Shown piece by piece: positions 10,179 to 18,776 of a stretch of 64,000 bases of DNA. Source of the DNA: JARRKC01 sp963723965 (GTDB lineage: Bacteria; Acidobacteriota; UBA6911; RPQK01; JAPXNP01); NCBI GenBank assembly GCA_963723965.1, contig CAVRSV010000012.1:682001-746000 (forward strand), read 5' to 3'. Each line of letters begins with the position of its first letter. Within the stretch, counting starts at the first letter, position 1. Below the pieces are notes generated by a model. It was not told the origin of the DNA and did not search any database. It saw only the letters and a program-made list of their open reading frames with translations. The translations under genes were made by a program, and so were the position numbers.

Positions 10179-10745
10179 ATGCACGGGACGACGATCACAC
10201 TCGATCAGGCCGAGGGCGTCGTGCGGGAGGCCCACCGCAGAGGTCAGACCGTGGTGATGGCCAATGGCTGCTTCGACCTGATCCATGTCGGCCACGTCCG
10301 CTACCTGGAGGGGGCCCGCGCCGAAGGGGACCTCCTGCTGGTGGCCGTCAACAGCGACGTCTCGGTGCGCGGTCTGAAGGGACCCGATCGGCCGGTCACG
10401 CCAGAAGCCGAGCGCGTCGAGATCCTCGCAGCCTTCTCCTGCGTCGACTACGTCTTTCTCTTCGACGATCCGACGGTCGATCACATCCTGGAGCGGCTCC
10501 GCCCCGACGTGCACGCCAAGGGGACGGACTACACCGTCGAGAACGTCCCCGAGCGGGAAACCGTCCGCTCTTACGGGGGCCGTGTGGCCATCGTCGGCGA
10601 CTCCAAAGAGCATTCCAGCCGGGAGCTGATCTCCCGTCTGCGGGCGCCTGCCGATTCCAGCCGGTCGTCGGCCCTTTCCGGACCGGACCAGGCGGAGGAA
10701 GACCGGGCCGAAATACCGAGAGACGCGGCCCGACGCCGGCCATGA
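10179..10745 (+). CDS. rfaE2: D-glycero-beta-D-manno-heptose 1-phosphate adenylyltransferase (RfaE2 type)
   Basis: It makes ADP-heptose from heptose 1-phosphate and ATP. The nucleotidyltransferase signature is seen in ANGCFDLIHVGHVRYLEGAR (HxGH motif), followed by VAVNSDVSVRGLKGPDRPV and ERVEILAAFSCVDYV. The family region KGTDYTVENVPERETV follows. The ATG at 10179 lies 7 bases after the rfaE1 stop. A tail of about 35 charged residues extends past the domain. The stop overlaps the start of the next gene. gmhA and the epimerase gene hldD are not in the window. Confidence 0.93.
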   Translation: MHGTTITLDQAEGVVREAHRRGQTVVMANGCFDLIHVGHVRYLEGARAEGDLLLVAVNSDVSVRGLKGPDRPVTPEAERVEILAAFSCVDYVFLFDDPTVDHILERLRPDVHAKGTDYTVENVPERETVRSYGGRVAIVGDSKEHSSRELISRLRAPADSSRSSALSGPDQAEEDRAEIPRDAARRRP

Positions 10746-11818
10746 CAGCCTTCCAGCCAGACCCATTGTCCGGGAAGACGGGCCCACCCAGAAGGAAGAT
10801 CCTGGTAGTGCGTCTGGGGGCGCTGGGTGACATTGTGCTGACGATCCCCGCCCAGCAGCTGTTGCGGCGGAGCTTCCCTGACGCCCGGTTTCACTGGCTG
10901 GCAGAGCCTCCCTACCGCCCTCTCCTCGAGTGCGTCCCGGGCATCGAGCGCGTCTGGACGGCCGATACCAAGGCCTGGCGGAGTAGCGTTGCCAAGGCCC
11001 GCACGCTCCCACGGCTGGTGAGCTCCCTGCGTGCGGAGCATTTCGACGAGGCGATCGACTTCCAGGGGCTGCTGAAATCCGCCCTGCTGGCTCGTCTGTC
11101 GGGCGCCGACCGGATCCGGGGCTTCGCCCGACGCGAAGTGCGGGAAAAGGCAGCATCCCTGTTCTACACGGACCGGATCACGACCTCACGCGCTCGGCGC
11201 CATCAGGTTCTTCACCACGCCGATCTCGTGGATCCGCCCGCCTGCAGCGGCGACATCTCGGCCCGATTCCCGCTGATTCTCCCCCAGGAGATCGAAGACC
11301 GCTTGTCCGACCGGCTGCACCGGATCGTATCGGAGCCCCCCCTGCTGCTGAACCTCGGGGGAGGCTGGGAGACGAAGCGATGGCCACCCGAGCGCTTCGC
11401 CGAGCTGGGTCGGCGCGTCGAGCGGCAGTTGGGCATCCCGGTCCTGTTCACCATCGGTCCCGGCGAAGAGGAGCTGGCCCGTCGCGCCCTCGCCGCCGCC
11501 GGTGCCCCCCGGGAGCGCTGTCTTCAGACGGGTCTCCTCGAGCTGGCCGCGTTGTGCCGCGAGTCGCGGATGATGGTTGCCGGAGACACGGGCCCCCTGC
11601 ATCTGGCGGTCGCGCTGGGCCTACCCACCGTCGCGATCCTCGGCCCGGCGCTCCCCTGGCGGACCGGACCTTTCGAGCCCGCCGACGAGGTCGTCCTCCA
11701 TTCGAGACGCTGTCCTCATCCCTACCGCCGGGTCTGTCGGGACCATTTCTGCATGGATATCCCTGCAGAGGTGGTCTTCGAGGCCGTGGTCCGGCGTCTC
11801 GATCGCGCCGGCGGCTGA
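10742..11818 (+). CDS. waaC: ADP-heptose:LPS heptosyltransferase I (WaaC-like, GT9)
   Basis: A 358-residue GT9 glycosyltransferase. The N-terminal motif ILVVRLGALGDIVLTIPA, the stretch FDEAIDFQGLLKSALLARLS, and the C-terminal donor site VAGDTGPLHLAVALGLP point to heptosyltransferase I, which adds the first heptose to Kdo. ATGA overlap with rfaE2 shows coupling. A second ADP-heptose transferase besides waaF in the same operon is the expected pair; assignment of exact acceptor is inference from motif and context. Confidence 0.88.
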   Translation: MTAFQPDPLSGKTGPPRRKILVVRLGALGDIVLTIPAQQLLRRSFPDARFHWLAEPPYRPLLECVPGIERVWTADTKAWRSSVAKARTLPRLVSSLRAEHFDEAIDFQGLLKSALLARLSGADRIRGFARREVREKAASLFYTDRITTSRARRHQVLHHADLVDPPACSGDISARFPLILPQEIEDRLSDRLHRIVSEPPLLLNLGGGWETKRWPPERFAELGRRVERQLGIPVLFTIGPGEEELARRALAAAGAPRERCLQTGLLELAALCRESRMMVAGDTGPLHLAVALGLPTVAILGPALPWRTGPFEPADEVVLHSRRCPHPYRRVCRDHFCMDIPAEVVFEAVVRRLDRAGG

Positions 11819-11843
11819 CACCGCAGTGCACCGCGGAGAGCCC

Positions 11844-12521
11844 TTGACCCGACCATACTTCGCCCTCGCAGAGTCATCGACCGTTTCGCACGAGGCGCTT
11901 CGACGGCTCGAGTCTTTGCGGCGAACCCGGCACGCGCTAAACTCCTTGTCCGTGACAGCACAGTCGAGGACAGGAGGAACCCGCGGATCCACACTTCAGC
12001 AGCGTCTTCGCGTTCCCTTGGGCTTCGCCTTCGGCCTCGTCTACATCGTCTTCAGCGACCCCTGGACCCCATTCCTCTGGCCGGGCCTGGGAATCGCACT
12101 CGTGGGACTGCTGACGCGCATCTGGGCGGCCGGTCACCTGCGCAAACACGAGGCGCTGGCGCTGTCCGGCCCCTATCGCTACACGCGCAACCCGCTCTAC
12201 CTCGGCTCCTTCATCATGGGACTCGGCTTTACCCTGGCAGCCGGCCGTTTCTGGATCCTGGCGCTCTTCCTGGTGCTCTTCCTGGCGGTCTATCTGCCGG
12301 TGATGCGCGCCGAGGTGCGGGAACTCGAGACCTGGTACGGGGAGGCGTTCCGCTCCTATGCCCGCCGCGTTCCCCTGTTCGTTCCCACTCTGCGACCCGC
12401 CCGGCTCCAGCAGGACCGATCATTCTCCTGGGCCCAGGTGCGCAAGAACAGAGAGTATAATGCTGTAATTGGATTCTGCCTGCTTTGTCTGATCCTGCTG
12501 GCAAAGCGGTTTTTCGTATGA
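11844..12521 (+). CDS. ICMT/PEMT-type integral-membrane methyltransferase family protein
   Basis: The protein has several hydrophobic helices and the isoprenylcysteine carboxyl methyltransferase-like core: GHLRKHEALALSGPYRYTRN followed by PLYLGSFIMGLGF, then MRAEVRELETWYGEAFRSY. These residues form the SAM pocket in bacterial members. Substrate is unknown. The start is uncertain. TTG at 11844 has a GGAG site five bases upstream and is preferred; GTG at 11952 would give a shorter protein that still holds the whole core. The end overlaps the DUF3108 gene by four bases, so it belongs to the LPS operon and may modify an envelope lipid (inference). Confidence 0.8.
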   Translation: MTRPYFALAESSTVSHEALRRLESLRRTRHALNSLSVTAQSRTGGTRGSTLQQRLRVPLGFAFGLVYIVFSDPWTPFLWPGLGIALVGLLTRIWAAGHLRKHEALALSGPYRYTRNPLYLGSFIMGLGFTLAAGRFWILALFLVLFLAVYLPVMRAEVRELETWYGEAFRSYARRVPLFVPTLRPARLQQDRSFSWAQVRKNREYNAVIGFCLLCLILLAKRFFV

Positions 12522-13372
12522 AGAGTGCCCGAATTTCCGCCGTACTGCTCCTGGTCGTCTGGCTGAGCACGTTCCACGCCCTTCCCCGCCAGGACTTCCC
12601 GCGACTGCTGCAGGAAGGCGTCCCGTACAAGCCGCCTTTTGCGGCGGGCGAGCAGCTGACCTTCGAAGTCAACTGGAAGCCTCTCTTCTTCATCCCCGCC
12701 CTGAAGGCCGGCGAGATCCGTCTTTCCATCGAACAATCGAATTACCAGGGACACCAGACCTACCGCATTCAGGCGTGGGCGGATTCCGCAGGCACCCTGA
12801 CTCGGATGGTGGGGTTTCGCGTCCGCAACTACTTCGAGTCCCAGGTGGACCGCCGGACGTTCCGGTCCTACCGGATCCTCCAGCAGACCCGTCAGGGCAA
12901 CCGGCAGCGCGACCTCGAACTGCGTTTCGATTACGACCACGATGAGACCATCGTCCACGAGACCGACCCCTCCACCAACCCGCCCCGGGTACTGCGGGAT
13001 GCCGTCAAAAAGGGCATCCCTTTGCTGCCCGTCGATGTGATCTCCGTCTTCTACGTGGCCCGCGTGCGCGCCATCGACCCCGGTGAACAGTTCAGCGTCG
13101 ATCTGAACGAGCGGGGCGACTTCCGCCAGATCCGCGTGGTGGCCCAGGACACGGAGAAGGTCGACACTCCGGTCGGCGAGTTCCCATCGCTGCGCCTCAG
13201 TACGACGGGCGGCCTGTTCCGGGAGGGCGGAGATTTCCGGATCTGGCTCTCCCTCGATGATCGGCGTGTCCCCACCCAGTTCGAAACGGACGTCAAGTTC
13301 GGCAGGGTCTACGGCAAGCTGACTCGCCTGCAAACACCGACCTTCAGCCGACGGGTCGTTCGCCTCCCCTGA
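12518..13372 (+). CDS. DUF3108 domain-containing exported protein
   Basis: The 284-residue product starts MKSARISAVLLLVVWLSTFH, an export signal. Family features include PFAAGEQLTFEVNWKPLFFI near the N terminus, AGEIRLSIE, and a C-terminal GLFREGGDFRIWLSLDDRRV that closes the predicted beta-rich fold. DUF3108 proteins are periplasmic or outer-membrane associated and of unknown function. The ATGA overlap with the methyltransferase makes it the last gene of the LPS operon, which hints at an envelope role. Confidence 0.85.
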   Translation: MKSARISAVLLLVVWLSTFHALPRQDFPRLLQEGVPYKPPFAAGEQLTFEVNWKPLFFIPALKAGEIRLSIEQSNYQGHQTYRIQAWADSAGTLTRMVGFRVRNYFESQVDRRTFRSYRILQQTRQGNRQRDLELRFDYDHDETIVHETDPSTNPPRVLRDAVKKGIPLLPVDVISVFYVARVRAIDPGEQFSVDLNERGDFRQIRVVAQDTEKVDTPVGEFPSLRLSTTGGLFREGGDFRIWLSLDDRRVPTQFETDVKFGRVYGKLTRLQTPTFSRRVVRLP

Positions 13373-13396
13373 AGTGGCCGGAAACCGCGCCGGCAG

Positions 13397-13405
13397 TGTT
13401 AGAAT
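13397..13405 (+). promoter_or_regulatory. extended -10 promoter of rnpB
   Basis: TG at 13397-13398, one spacer base and TAGAAT at 13400-13405 (five of six matches) form an extended -10 element. The predicted start is at about 13412, exactly where the RNase P RNA begins. No -35 match is visible, which is typical for extended -10 promoters. Confidence 0.65.
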
Positions 13406-13411
13406 CACAGT

Positions 13412-13790
13412 GGCGACAGGCAGAGCGGGTGGTCGCCGTCCGCTTCGGCGGAGGGAGGAAAGTCCGAACACCACAGGGCAGCGTGCTTCCTAACGGGAAG
13501 GAGGGGTAACCCTACGGAAAGTGCCACAGAAAACAAACCGCCCCGCTTGCGGGGTAAGGGTGAAACGGTGGAGTAAGAGCCCACCGCTTCGATGGTGACA
13601 TCGAAGGCACGGCAAACCCCACGCGGTGCAAGACCAAATAGGCTCCATTCGGGGTGGCCCGTCCCGCCACGTCTAGCGACGGAGATGGAGCGGGTAGGTC
13701 GCTGGAGGACCGGGGTGACCCGGCCCCTAGAGGAATGACCGCCACCCGCCTCGCGCGGGTACAAGATTCGGCTTACAGCTCTGCCTGGCG
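13412..13790 (+). ncRNA. rnpB: RNase P RNA, bacterial type A
   Basis: The catalytic RNA of tRNA 5' processing. Universally conserved blocks are present in order: GAGGAAAGTCCGAACACCAC, ACAGAAA, AAGGGTGAAACGGTG, GCAAGACCAAATAGG, AGAGGAATGACCGCC, and a 3' block ATTCGGCTTACAG. The ends pair as helix P1: AGGCAGAGC at 13418-13426 with GCTCTGCCT at 13778-13786. Length is about 370-380 nt. Open reading frames over this stretch are artefacts. Exact 5' and 3' ends are approximate. Confidence 0.96.
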
Positions 13791-13839
13791 CCGGCACCCC
13801 CATCCGGTCGAATCGGTGGACGGGGGCGAATATCCGGAA

Positions 13840-14883
13840 ATGAAGCTGACGCGACGAGAGTTCTCAAAGCTCGCAGCCACGGCTTCCTGGGTGGCCGGGG
13901 CCGGAGGGTGGCGTATGGACGAGAGTGCCGGGAGTCTGACGGATGTGACCGGAATCCGGGTCGGCCACTTTACCCACGACCGGCGCCCCACGGGCTGCAC
14001 GGTCATCCTCACAGGGCAGCCCATGACCGCCGGCGTGGACGTTCGAGGATCGGCGCCGGGCACCCGCGAAACGGATCTCCTCGCACCGGTAAACACGGTC
14101 AGTCAGGTCGATGCGGTGCTTCTTTCAGGCGGCAGCGCCTTCGGCCTCGACGCCGCCACTGGAGTGGTCCGCTACCTCGAAGAACATGGCCGCGGCTATC
14201 CCACGAGCGCCGGCCCCGTGCCCATCGTCCCGGCGGCCATCCTCTTCGACCTGGCGGTCGGAGATCCCCGAATCCGGCCCGACGCCGAGGCCGGTTATCA
14301 AGCCTGCGTCGCGGCCGGCTCCTCGCCCGTCGAGGAGGGAAATGTCGGGGCGGGTGCGGGAGCCACCGTGGGAAAGCTTCTGGGAATGGAACACGCCATG
14401 AAGGGCGGGACCGGCTCCGCCGCCTTTCGAGTCGGCAAACTGGTCGTCGCGGCCCTGGCCGCGGTCAACTGCATCGGTGACGTCCGCGATCCGGAGACGG
14501 GGCGGATCCTCGCCGGCGCGCGCAATCCGGAGGGCGGGGGCTTCGCCGATCTGCGCAAGGTCCTGCGCTCGCGAAACCTCGCCCCGCCGTCCAGTGCCGC
14601 TCAGAACACGACGCTCGTGGTCGTGGCCACCAACGCCGATTTCGACAAGACGGCCATGACCAAGATCGCGAGCATGTGCCACGACGGATTTGCCCGCGCC
14701 ATCCATCCCGTCCACCTGCCCCACGACGGGGACACCGCCTTCGCCCTGTCGACGGGCGAGATTCGGGACTTCACGCTGACCCAGGTTGGCGCCCTGGCGG
14801 CCGACGTGGCGGCAGCCGCCATCGCCCGGGCCGTCCTGACAGCCCGCTCGATTCCCGGTTTCCCGGCCCATGCGTCGATTTGA
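13840..14883 (+). CDS. P1 family peptidase (S58, DmpA-like), Tat-exported
   Basis: A 347-residue member of the DmpA/S58 N-terminal-nucleophile peptidases, which are autoprocessed aminopeptidases. The start LTRREFSKLAATASW is a twin-arginine motif followed by a hydrophobic stretch, so export is expected. Core features are LTDVTGIRVGHFTH, VLLSGGSAFGLDAATGVVRYL, and GNVGAGAGATVGKLLG. The likely autocleavage site is in QNTTLVVVATNAD, where a Thr could be the nucleophile (family-based inference). The ATG at 13840 was chosen because upstream in-frame sequence lies in rnpB. Confidence 0.9.
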   Translation: MKLTRREFSKLAATASWVAGAGGWRMDESAGSLTDVTGIRVGHFTHDRRPTGCTVILTGQPMTAGVDVRGSAPGTRETDLLAPVNTVSQVDAVLLSGGSAFGLDAATGVVRYLEEHGRGYPTSAGPVPIVPAAILFDLAVGDPRIRPDAEAGYQACVAAGSSPVEEGNVGAGAGATVGKLLGMEHAMKGGTGSAAFRVGKLVVAALAAVNCIGDVRDPETGRILAGARNPEGGGFADLRKVLRSRNLAPPSSAAQNTTLVVVATNADFDKTAMTKIASMCHDGFARAIHPVHLPHDGDTAFALSTGEIRDFTLTQVGALAADVAAAAIARAVLTARSIPGFPAHASI

Positions 14884-14917
14884 GATTTGAGATTTGAGAT
14901 TTTCGATTTGGGGGCGA
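14881..14917. repeat. 7-bp periodic repeat GAGATTT in the spacer
   Basis: Directly after the peptidase stop the sequence reads GAGATTT, GAGATTT, TCGATTT in register with a 7-bp period. It is related to the repeats near 9.1, 17.1, 59.4, 61.2 and 62.2 kb. No function is apparent. Confidence 0.65.
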
Positions 14918-15038
14918 AGAGCGAAACGGGGAACCCGGAATGACGGTGAAGTCGTGGGATCGGGTGGCCCCCGGCAGGTCAGGTTCCACCGTGTGATAGG
15001 ATTCGCAGCCGAAACGGCGGCAGCGCGGACCCAATGCG

Positions 15039-16469
15039 ATGAACATCTACCTGATCGTCCTCCTCGTCTACGGCGCCGCTCTCATCTGTCTGGGGCTGTT
15101 TCTGGCACGCACCGTCCGGGACGCCCGGGCCTTCTTCGTGGCCAACCGTCGACTCGGGCCGGGCCTGCTCTTCTCGACCGTACTGGCCGCCAATATTGGC
15201 GCCGGCTCCACCGTCGGAGCCGCCGGGCTCGGCTACAGCGTCGGCCTCTCGGGCTGGTGGTGGGTCGGCTCGGCGGGTCTGGGATCCCTGCTGCTGGCCC
15301 TGGTCGTCGGCCCGCGCATGCGCCGGATGGCCGCCCGCTTCGACCTGCTCACCCTGGGTGATTTCCTCGAGCACCGCTACGGCCCCGAAGTGCGGGCCCT
15401 CGTGGCGGTTCTGCTCTGGCTCGGCACGCTCACCATCCTGGCAGGCCAACTGATCGCCTTCTCCTGGATTCTCCAAGTCGTCACCGGCACCACCAAGTTC
15501 GTCGGCTGCCTCATCGGCGGGAGCGTGGTCATCGCCTACTTCGCAGCGGGCGGGCTCAAAGCGGCGGCCTGGGTCAATCTCCTGCAGCTGAGCGTGAAAG
15601 GGGCCGGATTCCTCCTGGCCCTTCCTTTCGCGCTGGCGGCCGTCGGAGGCTGGGAGGGCCTGACAGCCCGCCTGGCCGGGCACGGATCCGCCTACCTTCG
15701 GCTGACCGGTTCGGGCTGGAGCGACGTCTTGCCCTACGTCATCCTGCTGGCCCCCTCTTTCGTGGTGTCTCCCGGCCTGCTGCAGAAGATCTACGGAGCC
15801 CGCGACGACCGGGCAGTTCGCCTGGGCACGGGCGCGAACGCCGTCGCCCTGCTCGGATTTTCCTTCTTTCCCGTGCTGCTGGGCATGATCGCCGCGGCCC
15901 TCTACCCGAGCCTTCCCCACTCCGAACTCGCTCTCCCCACGGTGATTACAGGAGTGCTGCCGACCTGGCTGGGGGCTCTCCTCCTGGCGGCGGTCTTCTC
16001 GGCGGAAGTCAGCTCGGCGGATGCCATTCTCTTCATGCTGTCCACATCGCTGACGAGAGACCTCTACCAGCGCTTTCTCAAGCCGGACATCTCGGACCGC
16101 CGGCTGCTGAACGCAGGTCGGCTTCTGGCATTCTTCTCGGGACTGGCGGGCATCGCGGCCTCCGTCTTCCTGGAGTCGGTGATCTCGGCGCTTTCCATCT
16201 TCTACGGCCTGATCTCGGTGGCTCTGTTCGTGCCCGTTCTGGCCGGCCTCCTCCGATCCCGGCCGGGGGCGCGGACCTGTGCCGCCATCATCGTGATCTC
16301 CGTCGGATCGGCCGGCCTCTTTCACGCCGCCACATCCGGAGGCTGGGGACCGCTGTCTCCGACCTTCTTCGGAATCCTGGTCTCGTTCGCCCTGTTCGGG
16401 CTCGCCGCGCGTCGCCGAGATGTCGCGATCCCGTCCCCCGCGAGGCGGCCGTTTCCGGAATCGGAATAG
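15039..16469 (+). CDS. sodium:solute symporter family transporter
   Basis: A 476-residue polytopic inner-membrane protein with about 13 hydrophobic segments. SSS-family features are visible: NRRLGPGLLFSTVLAANIGA, the glycine-rich GAGSTVGAAGLGYSVGLSGWW, and FDLLTLGDFLEHRYGPEVRAL, which resembles the family sugar/proline transporter motif. FSAEVSSADAILFMLSTSLTRDLY is the conserved helix-8 region near the sodium site. The substrate cannot be assigned. It stands alone, about 150 bases after the peptidase gene. Confidence 0.9.
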   Translation: MNIYLIVLLVYGAALICLGLFLARTVRDARAFFVANRRLGPGLLFSTVLAANIGAGSTVGAAGLGYSVGLSGWWWVGSAGLGSLLLALVVGPRMRRMAARFDLLTLGDFLEHRYGPEVRALVAVLLWLGTLTILAGQLIAFSWILQVVTGTTKFVGCLIGGSVVIAYFAAGGLKAAAWVNLLQLSVKGAGFLLALPFALAAVGGWEGLTARLAGHGSAYLRLTGSGWSDVLPYVILLAPSFVVSPGLLQKIYGARDDRAVRLGTGANAVALLGFSFFPVLLGMIAAALYPSLPHSELALPTVITGVLPTWLGALLLAAVFSAEVSSADAILFMLSTSLTRDLYQRFLKPDISDRRLLNAGRLLAFFSGLAGIAASVFLESVISALSIFYGLISVALFVPVLAGLLRSRPGARTCAAIIVISVGSAGLFHAATSGGWGPLSPTFFGILVSFALFGLAARRRDVAIPSPARRPFPESE

Positions 16470-16652
16470 CCGGCGGTTCGGCAACGGATGACCGATTCCG
16501 GCGGCCACGAAGCGGTCACACGTCAGATGCCTGTCCATCGGCCTCTGCGGTAGGAGTCCGGGGACCGAGGAGGGCTGAAGTGCGGAATTCTGTCGTCATC
16601 CGGTTGGAGACCCGACCGGGGCGGTGTACCATGAGCCGGACGGAGGCCATCC

Positions 16653-17120
16653 ATGAAACAGCTGCGACTCATCCCGATCTTCATCCTCTTGACGCTGACC
16701 GCCCTGCTGTTCGCCGGCACCGATTTCAGCGGAACCTGGCTTCTGAATGCGCAAAACAGTGATTTCGGAATGTTTCCGGCGCCCGACAAGATGACCTATC
16801 GAATTTCGAGCGAGGACTCGCGACTCGTCATCGAATGGGAGTTCAGCGGAACCCGAGGCACGATGACCGGCACGGCCACCTACCGGACCGACGGCGGCGA
16901 GATGACCAACACCTTCGGCAAGCTGAGTCTGACCTCGAAGGCTCACTGGGAGGATGCCGTTCTCAAGGTCAAGAGCTGGGGAGACATGGGCGATAACCGC
17001 CTGGAGTTCAAGGACTCCTTCATTCTCGAAACACCGACCCGCCTCAAGGTCGAGCGCGTCGTCGACGGACCGGGCGGCACCATGAACCAGCTCATGGTCT
17101 TCGACAAGGTCTCCGAGTGA
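16653..17120 (+). CDS. small secreted beta-rich protein, function unknown
   Basis: The 155-residue product has a signal peptide (hydrophobic core about residues 7-20, ending LLFAG). The mature part begins with a SGTWLLNAQNSDFG stretch of the type seen in many small secreted lipocalin-like proteins of Acidobacteriota. Alternating polar and hydrophobic residues suggest a beta-barrel or sandwich. No catalytic motif is visible. It sits between the symporter and tRNA-Ala. Confidence 0.75.
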   Translation: MKQLRLIPIFILLTLTALLFAGTDFSGTWLLNAQNSDFGMFPAPDKMTYRISSEDSRLVIEWEFSGTRGTMTGTATYRTDGGEMTNTFGKLSLTSKAHWEDAVLKVKSWGDMGDNRLEFKDSFILETPTRLKVERVVDGPGGTMNQLMVFDKVSE

Positions 17121-17126
17121 CCCACA

Positions 17127-17176
17127 TCGTCAAATCGTCAAATCGTCAAAATCGTAAATCTCAAATCGTAGATCTC
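17127..17176. repeat. short tandem repeats of the AAATCG type before tRNA-Ala
   Basis: The spacer holds TCAAATCG twice, then TCAAAATCG, TAAATC, TCAAATCG and TAGATCTCAA. It belongs to the same AT-rich family as the repeats near 9.1 and 61.2 kb. Nothing else is seen in this spacer. Confidence 0.65.
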
Positions 17177-17234
17177 AATTTCCCTTCCCTTCCCTTCACC
17201 CCTCGGTTTCGGTAAAATGCACCCTCCTACCGGT

Positions 17235-17311
17235 GGGGACGTAGCTCAGCCCGGAAGAGCGCCTGAATCGCACTCAGGAGGTCGTGGGTTCGAATCCCAT
17301 CGTCTCCACCA
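17235..17311 (+). tRNA. tRNA-Ala (anticodon CGC)
   Basis: Seven-base acceptor stem GGGGACG/CGTCTCC contains the G3-U70 wobble pair that identifies alanine tRNAs. The D arm is GCTC/GAGC. The anticodon stem CCTGA/TCAGG encloses loop ATCGCAC, giving anticodon CGC (codon GCG). The T arm is GTGGG-TTCGAAT-CCCAT. CCA is encoded. The 3' end is followed within 140 bases by a toxin-antitoxin pair and other accessory genes, the usual position of an integrated island. Confidence 0.95.
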
Positions 17312-17429
17312 ACTTTCAGCCCGATCGAGAATGATGCTGGGTAACAAATGGGTAACAGCGAGCGTCAAAGCCGCGGACTCCTATCCTGACTTCGTCGATG
17401 GTAGCGGGTGGCATTTTCATGCTGTTGTT

Positions 17430-17447
17430 TATAGCAAATTTGCTATA
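17430..17447. promoter_or_regulatory. palindromic operator overlapping the toxin-antitoxin promoter
   Basis: TATAGCAAATTTGCTATA is a perfect 18-bp palindrome ending two bases before the toxin start. Its right half is part of TGCTATAAA, an extended -10 candidate. A dimeric HTH antitoxin binding here would repress its own operon, the usual autoregulation (inference). No Shine-Dalgarno precedes the toxin ATG, so translation may be leaderless. Confidence 0.65.
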
Positions 17448-17449
17448 AA

Positions 17450-17845
17450 ATGATGATTTGGACCTTCAAACAATACTTCGTCGAACAGAGCGGACGCAGG
17501 ATTGTGTTCGACTGGCTGACGGAGATGGAGGCCGATGTCGAAATTACTACTGACTTCGAGATGACGCTCCGGCATTTGGCCGCTTCAGAGCGTCACCTTT
17601 GGCTTAGGCCGGATTTCGCACCGGAGGATCCGCCGATATGGAAGATTCGAATTTCGGGAAACGACAAGGAGTTTAGGCTCCTGGGTTTTTTTGGGCCGGG
17701 GCGCAGAGAATTCACGGTCCTGGCGATCGCTCAAGAGATGGACAGACAACTCGTCCCCAGGAATTCTCTAGAAATGGCGAAACAGCGCATGCGGGAGGTA
17801 CTCGCGAATGGCAGAAGAGCCAGAGCGTTTTGGTTTGAGGAGTAA
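17450..17845 (+). CDS. RelE/HigB-type toxin (phage Gp49-like family)
   Basis: A 131-residue protein of the kind found as ribosome-dependent mRNA endonuclease toxins. It has the N-terminal GRRIVFDWLTEMEAD helix and the core IWKIRISGNDKEFRLLGFFG, resembling the family pattern of a W-K-I-R strand followed by a basic, aromatic strand. It ends with a basic helix. It overlaps the downstream HTH gene by 38 bases, the toxin-first order of HigBA modules. Low GC compared with the flanking core genes suggests horizontal acquisition. Confidence 0.78.
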   Translation: MMIWTFKQYFVEQSGRRIVFDWLTEMEADVEITTDFEMTLRHLAASERHLWLRPDFAPEDPPIWKIRISGNDKEFRLLGFFGPGRREFTVLAIAQEMDRQLVPRNSLEMAKQRMREVLANGRRARAFWFEE

Positions 17846-18452
17846 GGAACGACTCAGCGACAAATTGCGACGCGACATTTACGTGAGGAAGCAGCTTGAG
17901 AAGGGGATTCCTTATCAACTTCGGGCGCTCCGACATCAGGCGGGATGGACTCAGCGCGAGCTCGCCGACAGGGCTGGGACGACTCAGTCCGTTATCTCCC
18001 GGATTGAGAATCAAAGAGGTGACGAGATCAGCCTGGCGACGCTCTTGAGATTCGCCTCAGCATTTGATGTCGGATTGATCGTGAGATTCGCACCCTTCTC
18101 TGAGCTTGTCGATTGGGTAGAAGGACGCCCCAGGCTTATTCGCGGTCTATCTGTGCCGGCATCAATGAAGCCACCACCCTTCATCGCGGATCGTCAGTTG
18201 ACAGCGTCGACCTTCACCGGAGAGGAGTCCCGGCAGCCGGCTCGGTCCACGACAGAGATTCAATATGTGAGCTTCAATCCTCCGCTCGAGACTGACGCCA
18301 TCAAGACCGTGGAGCTTTACCGAACCTCCACGAGCAAGGCGCAAAGAACAATGTTCTTCGAGACCATACCAATCAGCGACAGGGACATCCGTCTAGAGCT
18401 CGACGATCTGGCCCAAACGCAGTATACAAAACTGGCTGAAGAGGTTGCATAG
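17808..18452 (+). CDS. HigA-type antitoxin with XRE helix-turn-helix
   Basis: The 214-residue product has an XRE HTH at about residues 42-98: LRALRHQAGWTQRELADRAG, then TTQSVISRIENQ. It is longer than minimal antitoxins (about 100 residues): a C-terminal region of about 110 residues with no recognisable motif follows. The overlap with the toxin gene and the palindrome upstream support a toxin-antitoxin operon with autorepression. An alternative reading is a stand-alone phage-type regulator. Confidence 0.78.
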   Translation: MAEEPERFGLRSKERLSDKLRRDIYVRKQLEKGIPYQLRALRHQAGWTQRELADRAGTTQSVISRIENQRGDEISLATLLRFASAFDVGLIVRFAPFSELVDWVEGRPRLIRGLSVPASMKPPPFIADRQLTASTFTGEESRQPARSTTEIQYVSFNPPLETDAIKTVELYRTSTSKAQRTMFFETIPISDRDIRLELDDLAQTQYTKLAEEVA

Positions 18453-18470
18453 CCTTTGGAGACTAATAAG

Positions 18471-18776
18471 ATGACCGAAATCAAGGGAAGAGAGCCCAAG
18501 AAGACCGGCGCGGAAACAACGAAGAGAAAGGTCACGCAAGCAGAGGACTACAGGTCTATCTATTCGAACGGCGTTCAGTTGTCGATTAGCAGCTGGGACG
18601 TAAGGCTGCTATTTAGCGAGGTGGCTCCATCTATCCAGACCGGAGAGACGGTGCAAGAGGCGAAAGCCTCAGTCGTCATGTCGCACAACCATTTTGAAGC
18701 GATGTTGGGAGTTCTGAATCGAACATGGGCCAAGCATCTCGAGGAAGAGACGGCCGCGGATTCCGGGCGAAGTTGA
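18471..18776 (+). CDS. DUF3467 family protein
   Basis: The 101-residue protein contains YRSIYSNGVQLSISSWDVRL, then LLFSEVAP, and VVMSHNHFEAMLGVLNRTWAKH. This matches the DUF3467 pattern (YxxxYxNxxxVxxSxxDxxLxFG followed by VxMSxxHAKxLxxxL). Function is unknown. The ATG at 18471 has a GGAG site and is preferred over a TTG 15 bases upstream. It follows the antitoxin by 18 bases and may belong to the module. The last codons (ADSGRS) may come from the adjacent IS end. Confidence 0.75.
   Translation: MTEIKGREPKKTGAETTKRKVTQAEDYRSIYSNGVQLSISSWDVRLLFSEVAPSIQTGETVQEAKASVVMSHNHFEAMLGVLNRTWAKHLEEETAADSGRS

Noticed and set aside
13654..13839. N-terminal extension of the P1 peptidase
   Set aside because: It overlaps the conserved 3' half of RNase P RNA; the ATG at 13840 begins a Tat signal.
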